This document shows, in pieces, positions 35,901 through 47,751 of a stretch of 64,000 bases of DNA (position 1 is the stretch's first letter; each line of letters starts with the position of its first letter). The notes under the pieces were generated by a model that did no database searches, was not told the DNA's origin, and worked only from the letters and a program-made list of their open reading frames with translations. A program made the translations under genes and the position numbers. The DNA comes from Mimachlamys varia (taxonomy: Eukaryota; Mollusca; Bivalvia; Pectinida; Pectinidae), in the NCBI GenBank assembly GCA_947623455.1, contig OX392542.1, positions 14,763,625 through 14,827,624 of the forward strand, given 5' to 3'.

Positions 35901-38204
35901 CTTAGTTAATAAGATCATAACACACATGCGCATTTTCAGTTCAGGTGTTGTTCAAACTATTTAAATGCCGCTTTTACGTTTTAAACGGTTCTGTGTGTAT
36001 AAAGTAGAGAGAAATTTTACAATGATTTATACATGTTGTTTGTTTGTGTATTAATACATGTCTGTGAGGAAGTTTTATTAGCACAATATCAGTATCAGTG
36101 TTCAACCAAAAAATGATCAAACCCATAATATTTCATTTGTCTGTTCAATTTATTAGGAGAAAAATTTAAAATATAAGACATCAATAGAACAATAGCTGCC
36201 AACTACATTTCCTACATATTCATGTACATTATATGAATATGTTAGTATCGTATTGTGCTATCATATATTCAGCAGTTATTTATAATACATAGTTTTGTTT
36301 ATTTCATGAGTTCTTTTGAGCACGAGTTGTTCTCAAAATATCATTAACATAACCGTTATTATGGTCAATATCTTGTCTAAAAAAGCGGACATGTAAGGCG
36401 ATGAAACATAGACATGTATAATTTGTAAATATAGACGCTGGACCCCGGTTTCACGAAATTTCTTAAGTTCGTTCTCATTTTCAAATTTGGGAACAACCAA
36501 TCGGAAATGATGTTGTATAAAGTGACGTCATTTTTCATTGGTGGTTCTCAAATTTGATAATGAGAACGCACTTATATTTGTGAAACCGAAGCCAGGGGGA
36601 CCAACCCGAACACGCACATCCGAATGACTAAACACTTTCACCCCTAAAGAAGCATTTGAACTCTTCTAGTGCAAAAGGTTGGTATAGTTCATTATACAAT
36701 TTTAGGGATGAATGACTGTCTCGACAGGAAAAGTGTCTAAGCATCATAATAGCATAATTAATCCAGAATAACAGAAATCGAGGGAACATTGTAGAGTTCC
36801 AATCACCTACAAATGTTCAGTGGAATGTATCAAAGTTCGCAAGGAAATACATTGACCGATGGAACGGGCAGTGATAGCTTTATAATTGTACATATTCGTT
36901 GTCTACACATCAAACCTACCAGAAATAGATATGGTCATTTGCACACGATCCGTCACGGAAAGAACTTGGGGGTTTCAATATTATGAACAGCGATCGAAAG
37001 GAAAATTACTGTCTGATTAAATAATAAAGCACTGCCCCATCTATTGGATCTGACAAAACTTGATTTTTTCTATCATTGTTAGGGTAATTAATAGACATAT
37101 AGCTACATTTACAGTCAATATTACCAGCCTACGTGATAACAGTTGTTGTTATAACGTAGGAATATTAAGGAGTTTTTCTTCTATTGTTGGAATAATTTAT
37201 ATAGATAGACAAAAAGACAGACTAATGGACAGTTAGGATAAAACAATGTTTGATTTAGACCTATTAGCTTCACAATATATTAAAGCTGAAATAAATTCAT
37301 TTTCTTATATTTTGAAAAACTCATTTGTCATCTGAAGTCATTTTTACAAACATTAACCGCCAAAGGTTGCAATATATGTGCTTTGATAAGTAACTGATCA
37401 AAAGCCGTATATATACTCTTATATACTATTTTCATTACGAAAAATGAGATAAATATTATGAGAAGAAATTGTGGATATTTTATTTTACCAAATGACCCAA
37501 ATATCATAAAAATCCACCCATAAACAAAGTCTATTGAAAAAAAGAAAAGCGTTTGGCACGTCGCTGTATGTAAAACATATATAATAGTCTTTGATGACAA
37601 ATAGCAACGCAGAAAGACTGGACATCTCGTAGGTCATCTCGTTAAGACAATTTTTTCATAATTCATTTATACATACAATATATACTATGTTATCTTCATG
37701 TAAACAAATCTAAACAATAGTTGGGGAAACTGTACATATACAAATACAAGGGAGGAAGTTGAATGACGACACTAACATCCCCGGGACAGGTGACGCTTGA
37801 TCCTTTATCGCCGAATCCTGAAATATTGAACTAAATAGTAACTTTATTTACTGAGGATTGAATCTGATTTAGCCAAAGGCTAATCTCCCTCGGGGTCCTC
37901 TGAGTTAGTACATTAAAATATACAAACATGCTAAGATTGGTGAGACTTATATAGATAAAATAAACTTTACGTACTAAAATGCAAAAGGATGACTCTCAAA
38001 ACAACATAACATATGCTAATAAACAAAATATCACAGAAAGCACAATATATCATGCTTACATATGTTAAGTTATATGGCCAGAGCTTCATATACATACATG
38101 CTAATATAGCAAAAATATAAAAATCGGCAGAGTACATGCTAATGTAGCATACAACATGTTCATTAAGAAATAGGCTATGCTATCTAAAAATGTATCACAG
38201 AAAT

Positions 38205-39470
38205 GGATAATAGCTTTCTTTCTAAAAGTAGTCAGCAAAACTATAATCTGAACTCAAAATCGATTAAACTAGAGGCAAAATATGAGCAAATAAAGAGTTA
38301 TATGGAGATTCTCGTAAAAGCACAAGAGAATAAGACAAGGTGTTCCGGAAGGATAAGCGTCTTTTGCTTCATCGACGACACCCGCCATGTAAATCTTGGT
38401 CACATCCACGTACTAAAGCATCGATCCTCAAAATGAGAACCGAGTTATCGTTGTCTATAAGTAAGACAATAATAAGCAAACTCAAAAACGCCCATCTTTA
38501 TATCACACAAAGATACAGAATATTTTTTTCGATGAGTTCAAGATGGCGACCATAAAGCTTGCCCTTAGTCTTCATCAGACTGCATCTCTCGAATCTCTGT
38601 GCCGTAAGTTTGTTCGTCAGCAGTTGGCACTTATCACAAATACAATGTATCTTGATATTCCCAGAATAACGAATCAACTGCAACATGTAAACACCATATA
38701 ATGGAGAAACAAGGATGTTACTATCAAGAAAGGGAAAGTTCACGATAGGAAAATCGAAATCGTCACTTTTATCATACAGCTTAGTCATAGTTTAAGTAAA
38801 GATAAAGGTAAGAAGCTGATGTAGGAGAGTCTGTTGTGTCTTTAATCTCAAGTTCAGTAGGGTATATACATGTACGACCGGCTAGGTCAACAAACTTCTT
38901 GTTGTTTACAGACAATACATCGTCGATATACCTGAAAGTGAAATTAAAAGATTTGGCAAGGTTTTTGTTATCCGTCCAGATAAGCCTTTCGACAGAATCG
39001 GCTTTGAATGAAAGCAAAAACGAGTCACCCCAAAAGTGGGGCACAGTTAGTGCCTATTTGAATGCCAGCAGTCTGTTGGAAAATTTTTCCTCCAATATTG
39101 TCAACCAGGAATTCAATCATTCGTACTATATCTTCCTCAGTATATTTCAACCTTGCTTTTGTTGTGTTTTTCACAAAGTATGTACCTAGATAGCTCACAA
39201 CCATGTATTTGTATCGTCGTTCACATTTCTTGGAAAAGAAAGCTCTCATAATGAGAGACCGAAGACGTTCTTTAAGTTTGGTATGTGGTATGGTAGTGTA
39301 CAGGGTTGAAAAATCAAATGTTTCGATTGACGAAACATGTTTGAGTAGGGGTTGCTGAAAACTGATCAGAAGATCTTGTGAGTTTTGCAAAATCCTCACC
39401 CATTTAATGCCACTTCTGGAATAATATTTACTATTGTATGGCATTGCCACTATATGACCCTACCAAATTT
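38205..39470 (-). mobile_element. Penelope-like retroelement, copy 2
   Basis: The minus strand reads YYSRSGIKWVRILQNSQDL, FDFSTLYTTIPHTKLKERLR, KYMVVSYLGTYF, TAGIQIGTNCAPLL, a frameshift, FRYIDDVLSVNN, a second frameshift, then LYDKSDDFDFPIVNFPFLDS and KLYGRHLELIEK, followed by the 3' untranslated part. It interrupts copy B of the segmental duplication. It is the best-preserved view of the reverse-transcriptase core here, but has at least two frameshifts. Confidence 0.75.
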
Positions 39471-40217
39471 ACTTGGCATTCACAAGACCATACATTCTTT
39501 AAGAATCTACAACTTCGAAAATAATGTTGAAAAGAATGGCTAAATGGATGAAAACATCTTGGACGTTGTAGGTTTTAGAAATTTTGAACGGAGATGATAT
39601 GAAAGACTACATATTGATATCGAGATATCGGCATTTGATTGTACTAATGTAGCAAAATATCTTACAAGTAGAATAACATCTTCGGATGTTTTTTTACTTA
39701 AATCATGAGTAAACAAATAATAGCAATATTTCAGACAGTAGCATTTGTCACATTTTAAGGTTTTCCCTTCATCAATACATAAATAAAATTACCCCAAGAC
39801 ATAAAGTAAATTTTTATGTTATGTGCGTCATACATTGTATGTCTGCCTTAACGGGGTTAGACATAAAATAGAATTCCATGTTAGGTGTATAATACACTAT
39901 ATGGCAGTCTTACCGGGGTTCTTTACATCAACTTTCTGTCACGCGTCCTCTGTTCGATGGCGTTCATTTTTCTCTTACGATGATTGTTTCACTGTAGGTG
40001 TCCATTATCGGCACCACTGAGGGTGAAGCAATACAAAAATTCATTCAGGAAATCAATAAAAAATGAAACATTTTAAATCAAATAAAGTTTATACCATAAC
40101 AAGTTGCAAAACTAGTTTAAGTTAATTAAATCTAAATAAAAGTTTTAAACTTAATTTAAAGAAGGTATGAAACATTGTTTTCTGTATATGTAAATAAAGA
40201 ATGCAATAATATTCATA

Positions 40218-40439
40218 TTACATGTGTTTTTGTTTCTTAGATTTGAAACTTATACATCGAAATACTGGTTTACTGTTACATGTATTATAAGAGCAGGTTC
40301 CTCCTATATTCGTGGTGGTGGTAACATCCACCCAGAAATATATGGTAAAAGGTGAGTTTGCTGGTCCGTACGGTCCTACTACTTTCACTTTATACCACAT
40401 TCCAACATAATCCTTATCAACAACCGTACCCATCGAGAC
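40218..40439 (-). CDS. Gene B: terminal coding exon
   Basis: The acceptor TTTTGTAG precedes a phase-0 frame starting VSMGTVVDKDYVGMWYKV, then VVGPYGPANSPFTIYFWVDV and GGTCSYNTCN. It diverges from copy A after the cysteine pair and stops at 40,218. Differences from copy A are mostly single substitutions without indels through the core, consistent with constraint or a fairly recent duplication. Confidence 0.55.
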   Translation of the reverse strand, partial: VSMGTVVDKDYVGMWYKVKVVGPYGPANSPFTIYFWVDVTTTTNIGGTCSYNTCNSKPVFRCISFKSKKQKHM

Positions 40440-40530
40440 CTACAAAACAAAAAAAATCGACTTTGTAAAGAACAAATGCCACAATGAACCAAACAAACTA
40501 TCAACTGTATGGTTTCCGTTGAAATTGGGG

Positions 40531-41329
40531 ATCTTACCTTTAAATTACTGGTAGTTGTATTCCATAATCTTACCTTTAAATTACTGGTAGGTGTATTCCA
40601 TAATCTTACCTTTAAATTACTGGTAGTGGTATTCCATAATCTTACCTTTAAATTACTGGTAGTGGTATTCCATAATCTTACCTTTAAATTACTGGTAGTG
40701 GTATTCCATAATCTTATCTTTAAATTATTGGTAGGTGTATTTCATTGTCTTACATGTACCTTCAAATTACTGGTAGTGGTATTCCATAATCTTATCTTTA
40801 AATTATTGGTAGGTGTATTTCATTGTCTTACATGTACCTTCAAATTACTGGTAGGTGTAATACATGATCTTACCTGTAAATTACTGGTAGGTGTATTCCA
40901 TAATCTTATCTTTAAATTATTGGTAGGTGTATTTCATTGTCTTACATGTACCTTTAAATTACTGGTAGGTGTATTCCATAATCTTATCTTTAAATTATTG
41001 GTAGGTGTATTTCATTGTCTTACATGTACCTTCAAATTACTGGTAGTGGTATTCCATAATCTTATCTTTAAATTATTGGTAGGTGTATTTCATTGTCTTA
41101 CATGTACCTTCAAATTACTGGTAGTGGTATTCCATAATCTTATCTTTAAATTATTGGTAGGTGTATTTCATTGTCTTACATGTACCTTCAAATTACTGGT
41201 AGTGGTATTCCATAATCTTATCTTTAAATTATTGGTAGGTGTATTTCATTGTCTTACCTGTAAGTTACTTGTAGTTGTATTCCATGGTCTTACCTTAAAA
41301 TTACTGGTAGGTGAAATACATGATCTTAC
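40531..41329 (-). repeat. 36-bp (and 78-bp composite) minisatellite in the intron of gene B, built on the 5' splice site
   Basis: Roughly 22 units. The basic 36-bp unit on the minus strand is TACCAGTAATTTAAAG|GTAA followed by GATTATGGAATACACC. A 78-bp composite, with one variant of the 36-mer and one 42-mer, is repeated in the middle. Donor-like strings vary: AAAG|GTAAGA, CAG|GTAAGA, GAAG|GTACAT and an inactivated AAAGATAAGA. The plus-strand frame stays open only because units are multiples of three. Confidence 0.85.
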
Positions 41330-41510
41330 CTTTACATTGCTGTTAGGTGTATACCATGAAATGTATACATAGAACGAGTCTACAAAGTTATATAGGGTTA
41401 TTTCACAGCTGGCGCCTTTCCCTGTAATGGTCATCTTCATCGATAGCTATATCTGTGTACCGAACACTAGTTAGTGTCGGGAAGGTAACCACCATCCTTA
41501 CGAATCTGAC
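41330..41510 (-). CDS. Gene B: internal or upstream coding exon (partial, possibly decayed)
   Basis: This is the paralogue of the 30.5-30.7 kb exon. The minus-strand frame reads GASCEITLYNFVDSFYVYIS, then WYTPNSNVK, and ends AAAG|GTAAGA with the last exon base at 41,330 in phase 0. Upstream of GASCEI the two paralogues differ by a 10-bp length change. Either the exon starts close to 41,410 or this copy carries a frameshift. Joining to 40,439 preserves the frame. Confidence 0.45.
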
Positions 41511-43559
41511 GAAGAAATATTTTTGTATTCTTCCTTTATTAATGAAAGCGTACTTTTCGGGCGCCGAAGTCGTCCAAGCGAAGCTCTTTAATGGTTATAC
41601 ATGGACAGAGACAGCAATTCAGTTTACTACCAACGAATGAAGTATCTTAGAAATCTAGGTGTTTAGTAAAAACTATACTATGCCTCTTAGAACTTGATTT
41701 TTGTGTACAAGTTTGATGTTGAAATGGCCGACTGCTTAAACAACGGAGAAATTATCGTTAGATGAAACGAAACTAGCATCTAGGGTGGATTAGCATATAT
41801 GTTTATCGGAAATGTCGATGTTTATATTGAGAATTGGACGACAGTCTAACAACAAGTAAGATATTTGCATTGTTTCTGACAGTTGAGAAATAACTTTGGT
41901 ATACTTCAATTATATTTTATTATATTATATGGGCGACTCGAGGTCTGTATATATAATTTTTATTTACTGACAGAAACTCAAGTAACTGTGATATAAGTTA
42001 AGTGTGTTTCAGGTGATTATTACATGGTATAATATCGCTATTTACATCATTTCATCAAGACAAAGAGCTTTTGCACCTTCGTGGTACTGATATATTCGGG
42101 AGTGATTTATTTCAGCTGATGTATAAAAAGTAGGGTTGCCTAAATGTTGTAAATGTATTTACACCACTAAACATGCATGTATATATAAATTCGCATGACA
42201 TTTTACTCCTCAATCTAAAGCTAGACGCAGAAAACAATTGCACGTAATCAAGTAGGTACATTTGATAGACATCACATTTCAAAAAGCAGTCAGACAGGAC
42301 TCAATAACAGATATCTGTACTCAAAATAGTACGCGCTCACATTGTTCTTCATACAAAATCGGACCGACAAAAGTTTCAAGACATTCTTGCTCATTCAAGT
42401 GTATGCTCTTCATTTCACACTTTACATATCGCATGCAAAAACTCGTCCTATCTCTAAAAGCTGAGATTTCACACTGCTTTGTATTCTCTCTTCCATTCAA
42501 AGTCTGTTTTAAGATTGTTTATGATGTTGGCGAAATCTCTTTGTCATAACACGACACTATTATGTAGATGTAGTAATTGCTGTTTGCATACCTTAAATAT
42601 CGGATTACGGTGCATAGATTTATATTATCGTATTCGTCCTTCTGTGTTAAAGTTAATACAATTATTGCATACCAAGTCGTTTAAACTCATTAGAAATTCC
42701 ATTAAGTTTTTTACTCAAGCAACTGCCAAGAGAATCGGTTTATAATAAATATGTACGATTTATGAAAGTCTTGTTATGTATAATGAGATTTGGATATATA
42801 TAACATAGATCGTATGCTATCATTTTCTTAAGCGTTGATGTTCATAGTTCTGTCTTACCTTAAGGAATAAGAGGTGTGATTGAAAATGATTCATATAAAC
42901 TCCGTCATAGTACCGGATATGTGTAATGTATTGTGTATTGTCCAATATATATATTTCGGTATGCCTATATGCAATATGCATTTGGTAAGAAATTGAATTT
43001 AATTTAATTGAAAATATCGATAAATATTTGATCTTTGTCAGGGAAACTTGAGGCTCCAAAAAGGCTTAATTAAGTGTGGTTATTAATTTTGGTAAACTGA
43101 TACCTGGTTTCCCGGCCAAGCAACTGATAAACCAGTTTACTGTTGACTACTGTAATAAATCGCGATTCTTGCAATGAAAAAGTAAAATGCATTTATCAAT
43201 ATTCAAACTAGACAATGTTCAGAAAAAAGACTAAACTCTCAGAGAGAAATGTATGTACATAGTACCATAGACGCGGTAGCATGTAACGACAATATAAGAC
43301 GATCTGAATGAACGTAATGCCCTGATTTGTACAGTTAAAACTATGGCTTTCTAATACGTGTCTCATTTTCCTCGAATTTCCAGTGACTCTTTTTTTAATG
43401 ATAATATACAAAAATATGAACTAGTGATGAAACACGATTGCTTAAAGAACGTTACATCAAAACTACTGTTACTTTAATAAGTTGTCATCAGTGTTAGACC
43501 AACACATAGACTAACTCGTGGTGTTATGGCTGGAGCCTCCATAGCCACAGTTAATCTCA

Positions 43560-43860
43560 TTTGAGAAGTGGCACAGTACTTAATATACACATTTTCGTAG
43601 TACACGATTTGAAATTATACAGAACTAGTTTAATTTTACTTCTAAATGAATAAATAAAAGGGGTTTTACGCACCTGACCCTTCTGCTTCTACATTAGTTT
43701 AGACATTTTGGATTCCTACCTTTTGGCCCCTAGCATCACTGAAGAGTCCTAGGAGGATGAAACAGCTGTATGATGCATTTTAATTCATTTTTTCGTCATA
43801 CTGTATCTATTACTAAATTTAAGAGGTGCAGTGTATGTGTGTGTTACGTAATCTTTGCTT
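43560..43860 (+). mobile_element. Penelope-like terminal repeat (pLTR) carrying the hammerhead
   Basis: Matches, in reverse orientation, 46,866-47,130 and parts of 44,395-44,560 and 61,430-61,620. Shared strings include TTTTGGCCCCTAGCATCACT and TTAAGAGGTGCAG, and a short stretch ending GTTACGTAATCTTTGC. The inverted partner at 46.9 kb lies just after a reverse-transcriptase relic, consistent with the complex inverted terminal repeats these elements form. Confidence 0.6.
43733..43776 (+). ncRNA. Hammerhead ribozyme with intact core, in a Penelope-like terminal repeat
   Basis: Read directly: helix I GCATCA (43,733-43,738) pairs with TGATGC (43,771-43,776). Box 1 is CTGAAGA (43,739-43,745), which fits the core CUGANGA because position 7 is free. 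Helix II is GTCCT/AGGAT around a three-base loop, with one G-U pair at the core. Box 2 is GAAA (43,759-43,762). Helix III is minimal: A-U and C-G closing an AGCT tetraloop. The cleavage triplet is GTA (43,768-43,770), cut after A43,770. Short helix III and a place in Penelope-like terminal repeats match hammerheads known from these elements. The non-canonical G-U at 10.1/11.1 could slow cleavage. Confidence 0.75.
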
Positions 43861-43950
43861 ACATCAAAACTGACGTCATGGCCTCCATGTTGATGCAGTT
43901 ACGACAGGAAATACTGTATAAACTGTGTCTTCAAGATTTTAGTTGGATTT

Positions 43951-44053
43951 TCAGTCACATAGAGACGACAGGTTCCCCTCGTCGTGGAATCTGGATCTGT
44001 TCGGTGTAAATACTAACAACGCCAGATTATATTCTGGGCTACCCGCTGTTACA
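43951..44053 (-). other. Possible terminal coding exon, copy B
   Basis: Paralogue of 35,795-35,900: VTAGSPEYNLALLVFTPNR, then SRFHDEGNLSSLCD-stop on the minus strand. Conserved residues are AGSPEY, VFT-NRSR, E-NL and CD before the stop. No upstream exon was found. Confidence 0.3.
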
Positions 44054-44111
44054 CTTAGTAAATTAGGTTATGCATTACACACATGCGAACTTTCAGTCCA
44101 GGTATTGTTCA

Positions 44112-44190
44112 ATGGGCCACCACTAGGCGAGTGCCTCTGCTGGTGGACAGTTTTGTTCCTGAGGGCAATCAACACCCAGTTGCTTTTTCA
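44112..44190 (+). mobile_element. Possible Penelope-associated conserved repeat fragment
   Basis: GGCCACCACTAGGCGAGTGC followed by CTCTGCTGGTGGAC and a GTTCCTGAGGGCAATCA stretch. From memory it resembles a block that sits upstream of hammerheads in bivalve Penelope-like terminal repeats. Here no hammerhead follows on the same strand. The call rests on recollection only. Confidence 0.35.
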
Positions 44191-44394
44191 AAGTATGGAT
44201 AGAGACACAAGTAACAAATACATACTAGCTTAATTGGCGCCCAGTATAAAATAGGACTCCCTTAATGGATTCAACGGGTACAGGATTCATTATTCGAAGA
44301 TTACTACCCCACGGATATTCCTTAAGGACTGCCAAAAAATAAGTATGTGCAAAGCTCGGATAGTAGGTATTTTTATAACAATTATGACGCTTTT

Positions 44395-44560
44395 ATTGGT
44401 GTTAAACCATGCAAAGATGACGTAACACACACATATGCTGCACCTCTTAAATTCAGTTATGTAATTATGTATGTAATTATGTTATAGAGTATACAGGACT
44501 CTTCAGCGATGCTAGGGGCCAAAAGGTAGTAAGTCTCACTGACTTGTTTTGTGTTTCTGA
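44395..44560 (-). mobile_element. Truncated pLTR with half a hammerhead
   Basis: Minus-strand copy of the terminal repeat: GGCCCCTAGCATCGCTGAAG then AGTCCT, after which homology breaks off and box 2 is missing. With the plus-strand copy at 43.56-43.86 kb it forms an inverted repeat around about 540 bp of the segmental duplication. Confidence 0.5.
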
Positions 44561-44744
44561 CACGTCGGATTTTTAATAATATTTCCAAATGTGGAATTAA
44601 AAATTGCAAGACTTGTTGTGCACTTATTGTCGACAAGTCTAACAATAGTACCTTACACAAAAATAATACTCTATCCAAAGCTTTGAAGCACTAAACTGTC
44701 AGTCATCCAATGTTGTATACGATATTAAGTGTTCGCTTTGTGGT

Positions 44745-46865
44745 TTAATTTAATATATGGGGGTGAAGCCAAACACCAGTTACGTCATCTTTCTGCTGTT
44801 AATCGGAACGAGAATCAATGTTTATGTCAAGATTTCAACCTCCTCGACCATTCTATTCTTTCCATGGAAGTTCGTATTCTGGAAAAAATGTATCACCTGC
44901 AAATAAACGTACATCCAGCACTCCGTAACGTAGACAGTGTGAGGAACACCATATTAGACTCATTGGCACTGCTATGCCATTTGGATGCGATTATCGTATA
45001 TATTCGGTGGGAAACTTATCGAGTCCCGGATACAGTCAAACAAATGTAATGTCTTTGTTTACTCCTCAAAGGAGACGCCATAAAAGTCATGGACATCGAC
45101 ATCATAACAGTCCGACAGACGTAATGATTACTTTAAAAAGACTATTAGGTATACACCACGAACACTGCAAACGACTCAAACAAAACATGTTCCAGATGAC
45201 CTTTGGAAATTAGCGTCCAGGCTCCATAAGATTATTGACGATGTGGCAGAAATTGGACCTTTTAAGCCTGTTCGAACGGTCAGGAAAGAAGCACCGTCGA
45301 CTGGACTGTTCATGAAAGTCGATTTTGTAATAAAGCTGCGGGAGCTTTTCATGAAAGTATCGAGAGAATCCATCCATCAATTGATATGTGAATTTCAAGA
45401 TTCTTATGGAATCGGTTGAAGATTATGCCATACAATTGGTCAAACGTGAACATACTAAATTGGATTCACTTTCAGAGTGAGTGAAGTCTATTAGGTATTG
45501 TATGCAGAAAAGAATATGCAGTTTGCATTACAAAATTGAAAATTAAGCATAAGTCAATATTTCTTGATCCCGATGTTCTAACAACACTCAACGATCTACA
45601 TGAGAAGCATGTGGTTGTGTCTGCAGACAAAGCATCTAACAACTTGATTATTGTTTGCAAACATTATTTAATTTATTTTATTGCTTGCTAAAAGATTGGC
45701 CTGCTTGATAACCAAGTGACCCTACTTACACATTGAAAGGTTTCTCGAAAGATGAAATACTAGCTAACCATGCTTCTGTATTACAAGACGCTGACTTACC
45801 TTGTCTTAATTAATTGTGACACTCTATATTCCAGAAGTGGAATTAATGGGATGTGGATTTTGAAAAGCTCCAAAGATATTTTTATCAATCTTGAACACCC
45901 CCTCCTAAACAATGTCTTTTCGGTCAAAACATTTGATTTTTCCACCCTGTACACTACCATACCTCATACAAAATTGAAGGAACGTCTTCGAACTCTTGTT
46001 ATGAGAGCTTTCTTTCCCAAGAAAGGCGGACGACGATGAAAAATATATGGTAGTGAGCTATCTTCGATCATACGTTGTGAAAAACACGACAAAAGCTAAG
46101 AGGAAGTATACTGAAGAAGATATAGTGAGGCTGATTGAATTCCTGGTCGACAATATTTTTTTTGAGTTTTGTTCCAGGAGACTGTTGGCATTCCCATGGG
46201 AACAAACTGTGCCCCACTCTTAGCTGACTTGTTTTTGTTTTCATGCGAGGCTGAATTTGTGAAAAAAGCTAATCAGGACAGGTAACAAAAACCTTGCCAA
46301 ATCTTTTTATTTCACTTTCAGATATATCGACGATGTGTGTCTATAAACAACAAGAAGTTTCCTGACCTCATCGATCGTATATAGCCTTCTGAACTTGAAA
46401 TAAAGGACACAACAGACTCTTCTACACCAGCTGCTTACCTCGATCTCTACTTAAACTACGACCAACATGGTCAGCTTGCTACTAAGCTAAACGATTAACG
46501 TGATGATTTCAATTTTCCGATCATGAACTTTCCATTTCTTGAAAGTAACGTCCCTGCTTCTCTAACCTATGGTGTTTACATGTCGCAGTTGATTCGGTAT
46601 TCTAGGACTTGGTCTAAATATCGGGATTTTCGTGATCGATGTCGACTGCTGACAAAAAAACTAACAACACAACGATTCGAGAGATGCAGGTTGATCAGAA
46701 GTATGGATAAGGTTTATGGTCGCCATTTTGAGCTATTTTTGAGAGTGTTCCGTACAGCAAATGAAACATATACTGAGTATGAAGTTGTGAGAATGATTGA
46801 ATTGGAGACATTCACATGGAACATATTGAGTTCCTTTTCTTTACGACCAATGATTGATTTGTTTG
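44745..46865 (+). mobile_element. Penelope-like retroelement, copy 3: longest, with N-terminal region
   Basis: The upstream part (44.75-45.5 kb) encodes decayed charged sequence (RRRHKSHGHRHHN and similar) and long helical-looking segments. Then VVVSADKASNNLIIVCKHY (about 45.6 kb), a motif I associate with the N-terminal region of these elements; SRSGINGMWILKSSKDI; FDFSTLYTTIPHTKLKERLR (45,935-46,000); a frameshift; then GTNCAPLLADLFLF, YIDDV, NDFNFPIMNFPFLES-like and MSQLIRYSRTW motifs. Many stops and frameshifts. Flanked by minus-strand pLTR copies. Confidence 0.7.
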
Positions 46866-47130
46866 ATCAAAGATGACGTAACACGCACAAATGCTGCACC
46901 TTTTAAATTTAGTTATATATATATATAAAATGAATTAAACTACAACATACATCTGTTTCGTTCTCCTAAGATTCCTCAGTGATGCTAGGGGCCAAAAGGT
47001 TGGAATCCAAAATGTCTAAATTAATGTAGAAGCAGAAGGGTCAGGTGCGTGAAACTCCTTTAATCTATGAATTTAGAAGTAAAATTAAATTTTAGTATAA
47101 TTTTAAATCTTGTATTACAAAAATGTTTTT
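46866..47130 (-). mobile_element. Inverted pLTR copy downstream of Penelope-like copy 3
   Basis: Reverse-complement counterpart of 43,560-43,860, sharing the GGGGCCAAAAGGT, TGTCTAAATTAATGTAGAAG and GGGTCAGGTGCGTGAAACTC blocks. It contains the degenerate hammerhead at 46,943-46,985. Confidence 0.55.
46943..46985 (-). ncRNA. Degenerate hammerhead ribozyme relic
   Basis: The minus strand keeps GCATCA, box 1 CTGAGGA, box 2 GAAA, minimal helix III (C-AGAT-G) and a GTA cleavage triplet. Helix II is badly mismatched, including an A-C pair next to the core, and helix I has a mismatch. Probably weak or inactive. Confidence 0.5.
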
Positions 47131-47751
47131 ATATGTCGCATTTTATTTTGGTATTCAGGGGCACGCTGAGAAATATAATCGTTTCATTGTAGGTATAGAC
47201 TGCCGAGGGAACAATTCGAACACGCAGTGTCATACTTCCGAACGCCTTAATACGTTTACTCCTGACTCATTTGAGTTCTTCTAATTTAAAGATTGGAAAA
47301 GTTCATTATGCAATTCTAGGGATGAATGATTGTCTAGAAAGCAATGATATTTGAGCATTATATCAGCATTACATATCTGGAGTCACAGAAATCGAATGGA
47401 CATGAGTTCCAATCGCCTTCAAATGTTCAGTGAAATGTATGGACGTTCAGCAAGGAAATTTATTGACCGATGTAAAGGGCAGTGATAGCTTTATAATTGT
47501 ACATATTCGTTGTCTACACATCCCACCAACCAGAAATAGAGATGGTCCTTCGCACACGACTCGTCATGGCAGGAACGTGGTCGATTCAATATTATGAACT
47601 ACGACCGGAAAGAAATTGCTTTGTGATTAATGTAGCAAATCAATATCTATTTTCAACCTACGTGATGACAGTTGCTGTTATAAATAAGGACAATTAATTA
47701 GATATGCTGCTATTGATCGAATAATTAACCAACATATAGATAGAAACATAG

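Larger units (their letters stand above)
27340..37240. repeat. Segmental duplication, copy A
   Basis: Blocks here recur in the same order and orientation in 37,580-47,760: 27.36-27.66 with 37.58-37.85 kb; 27.8-29.2 with 39.45-40.45 kb; gene A with gene B; 33.0-33.15 with 42.01-42.14 kb; 34.7-35.1 with 42.6-43.05 kb; 35.39-35.96 with 43.15-44.11 kb; 36.6-37.03 with 47.25-47.65 kb. Divergence is clear and each copy carries private insertions. Outside the exons listed I find no convincing coding sequence in 30,700-33,270 or 36,000-37,580. Confidence 0.75.

Noticed and set aside
36880..37010. Block shared with 47,480-47,600 as a coding exon
   Set aside because: Similarity is fully explained by the segmental duplication; frames contain stops in one copy or the other.
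40509..41372. 287-codon plus-strand frame with FKLLVVVFHNLT repeats
   Set aside because: Opposite strand to the gene B exons and made entirely of the 36-bp intronic array.
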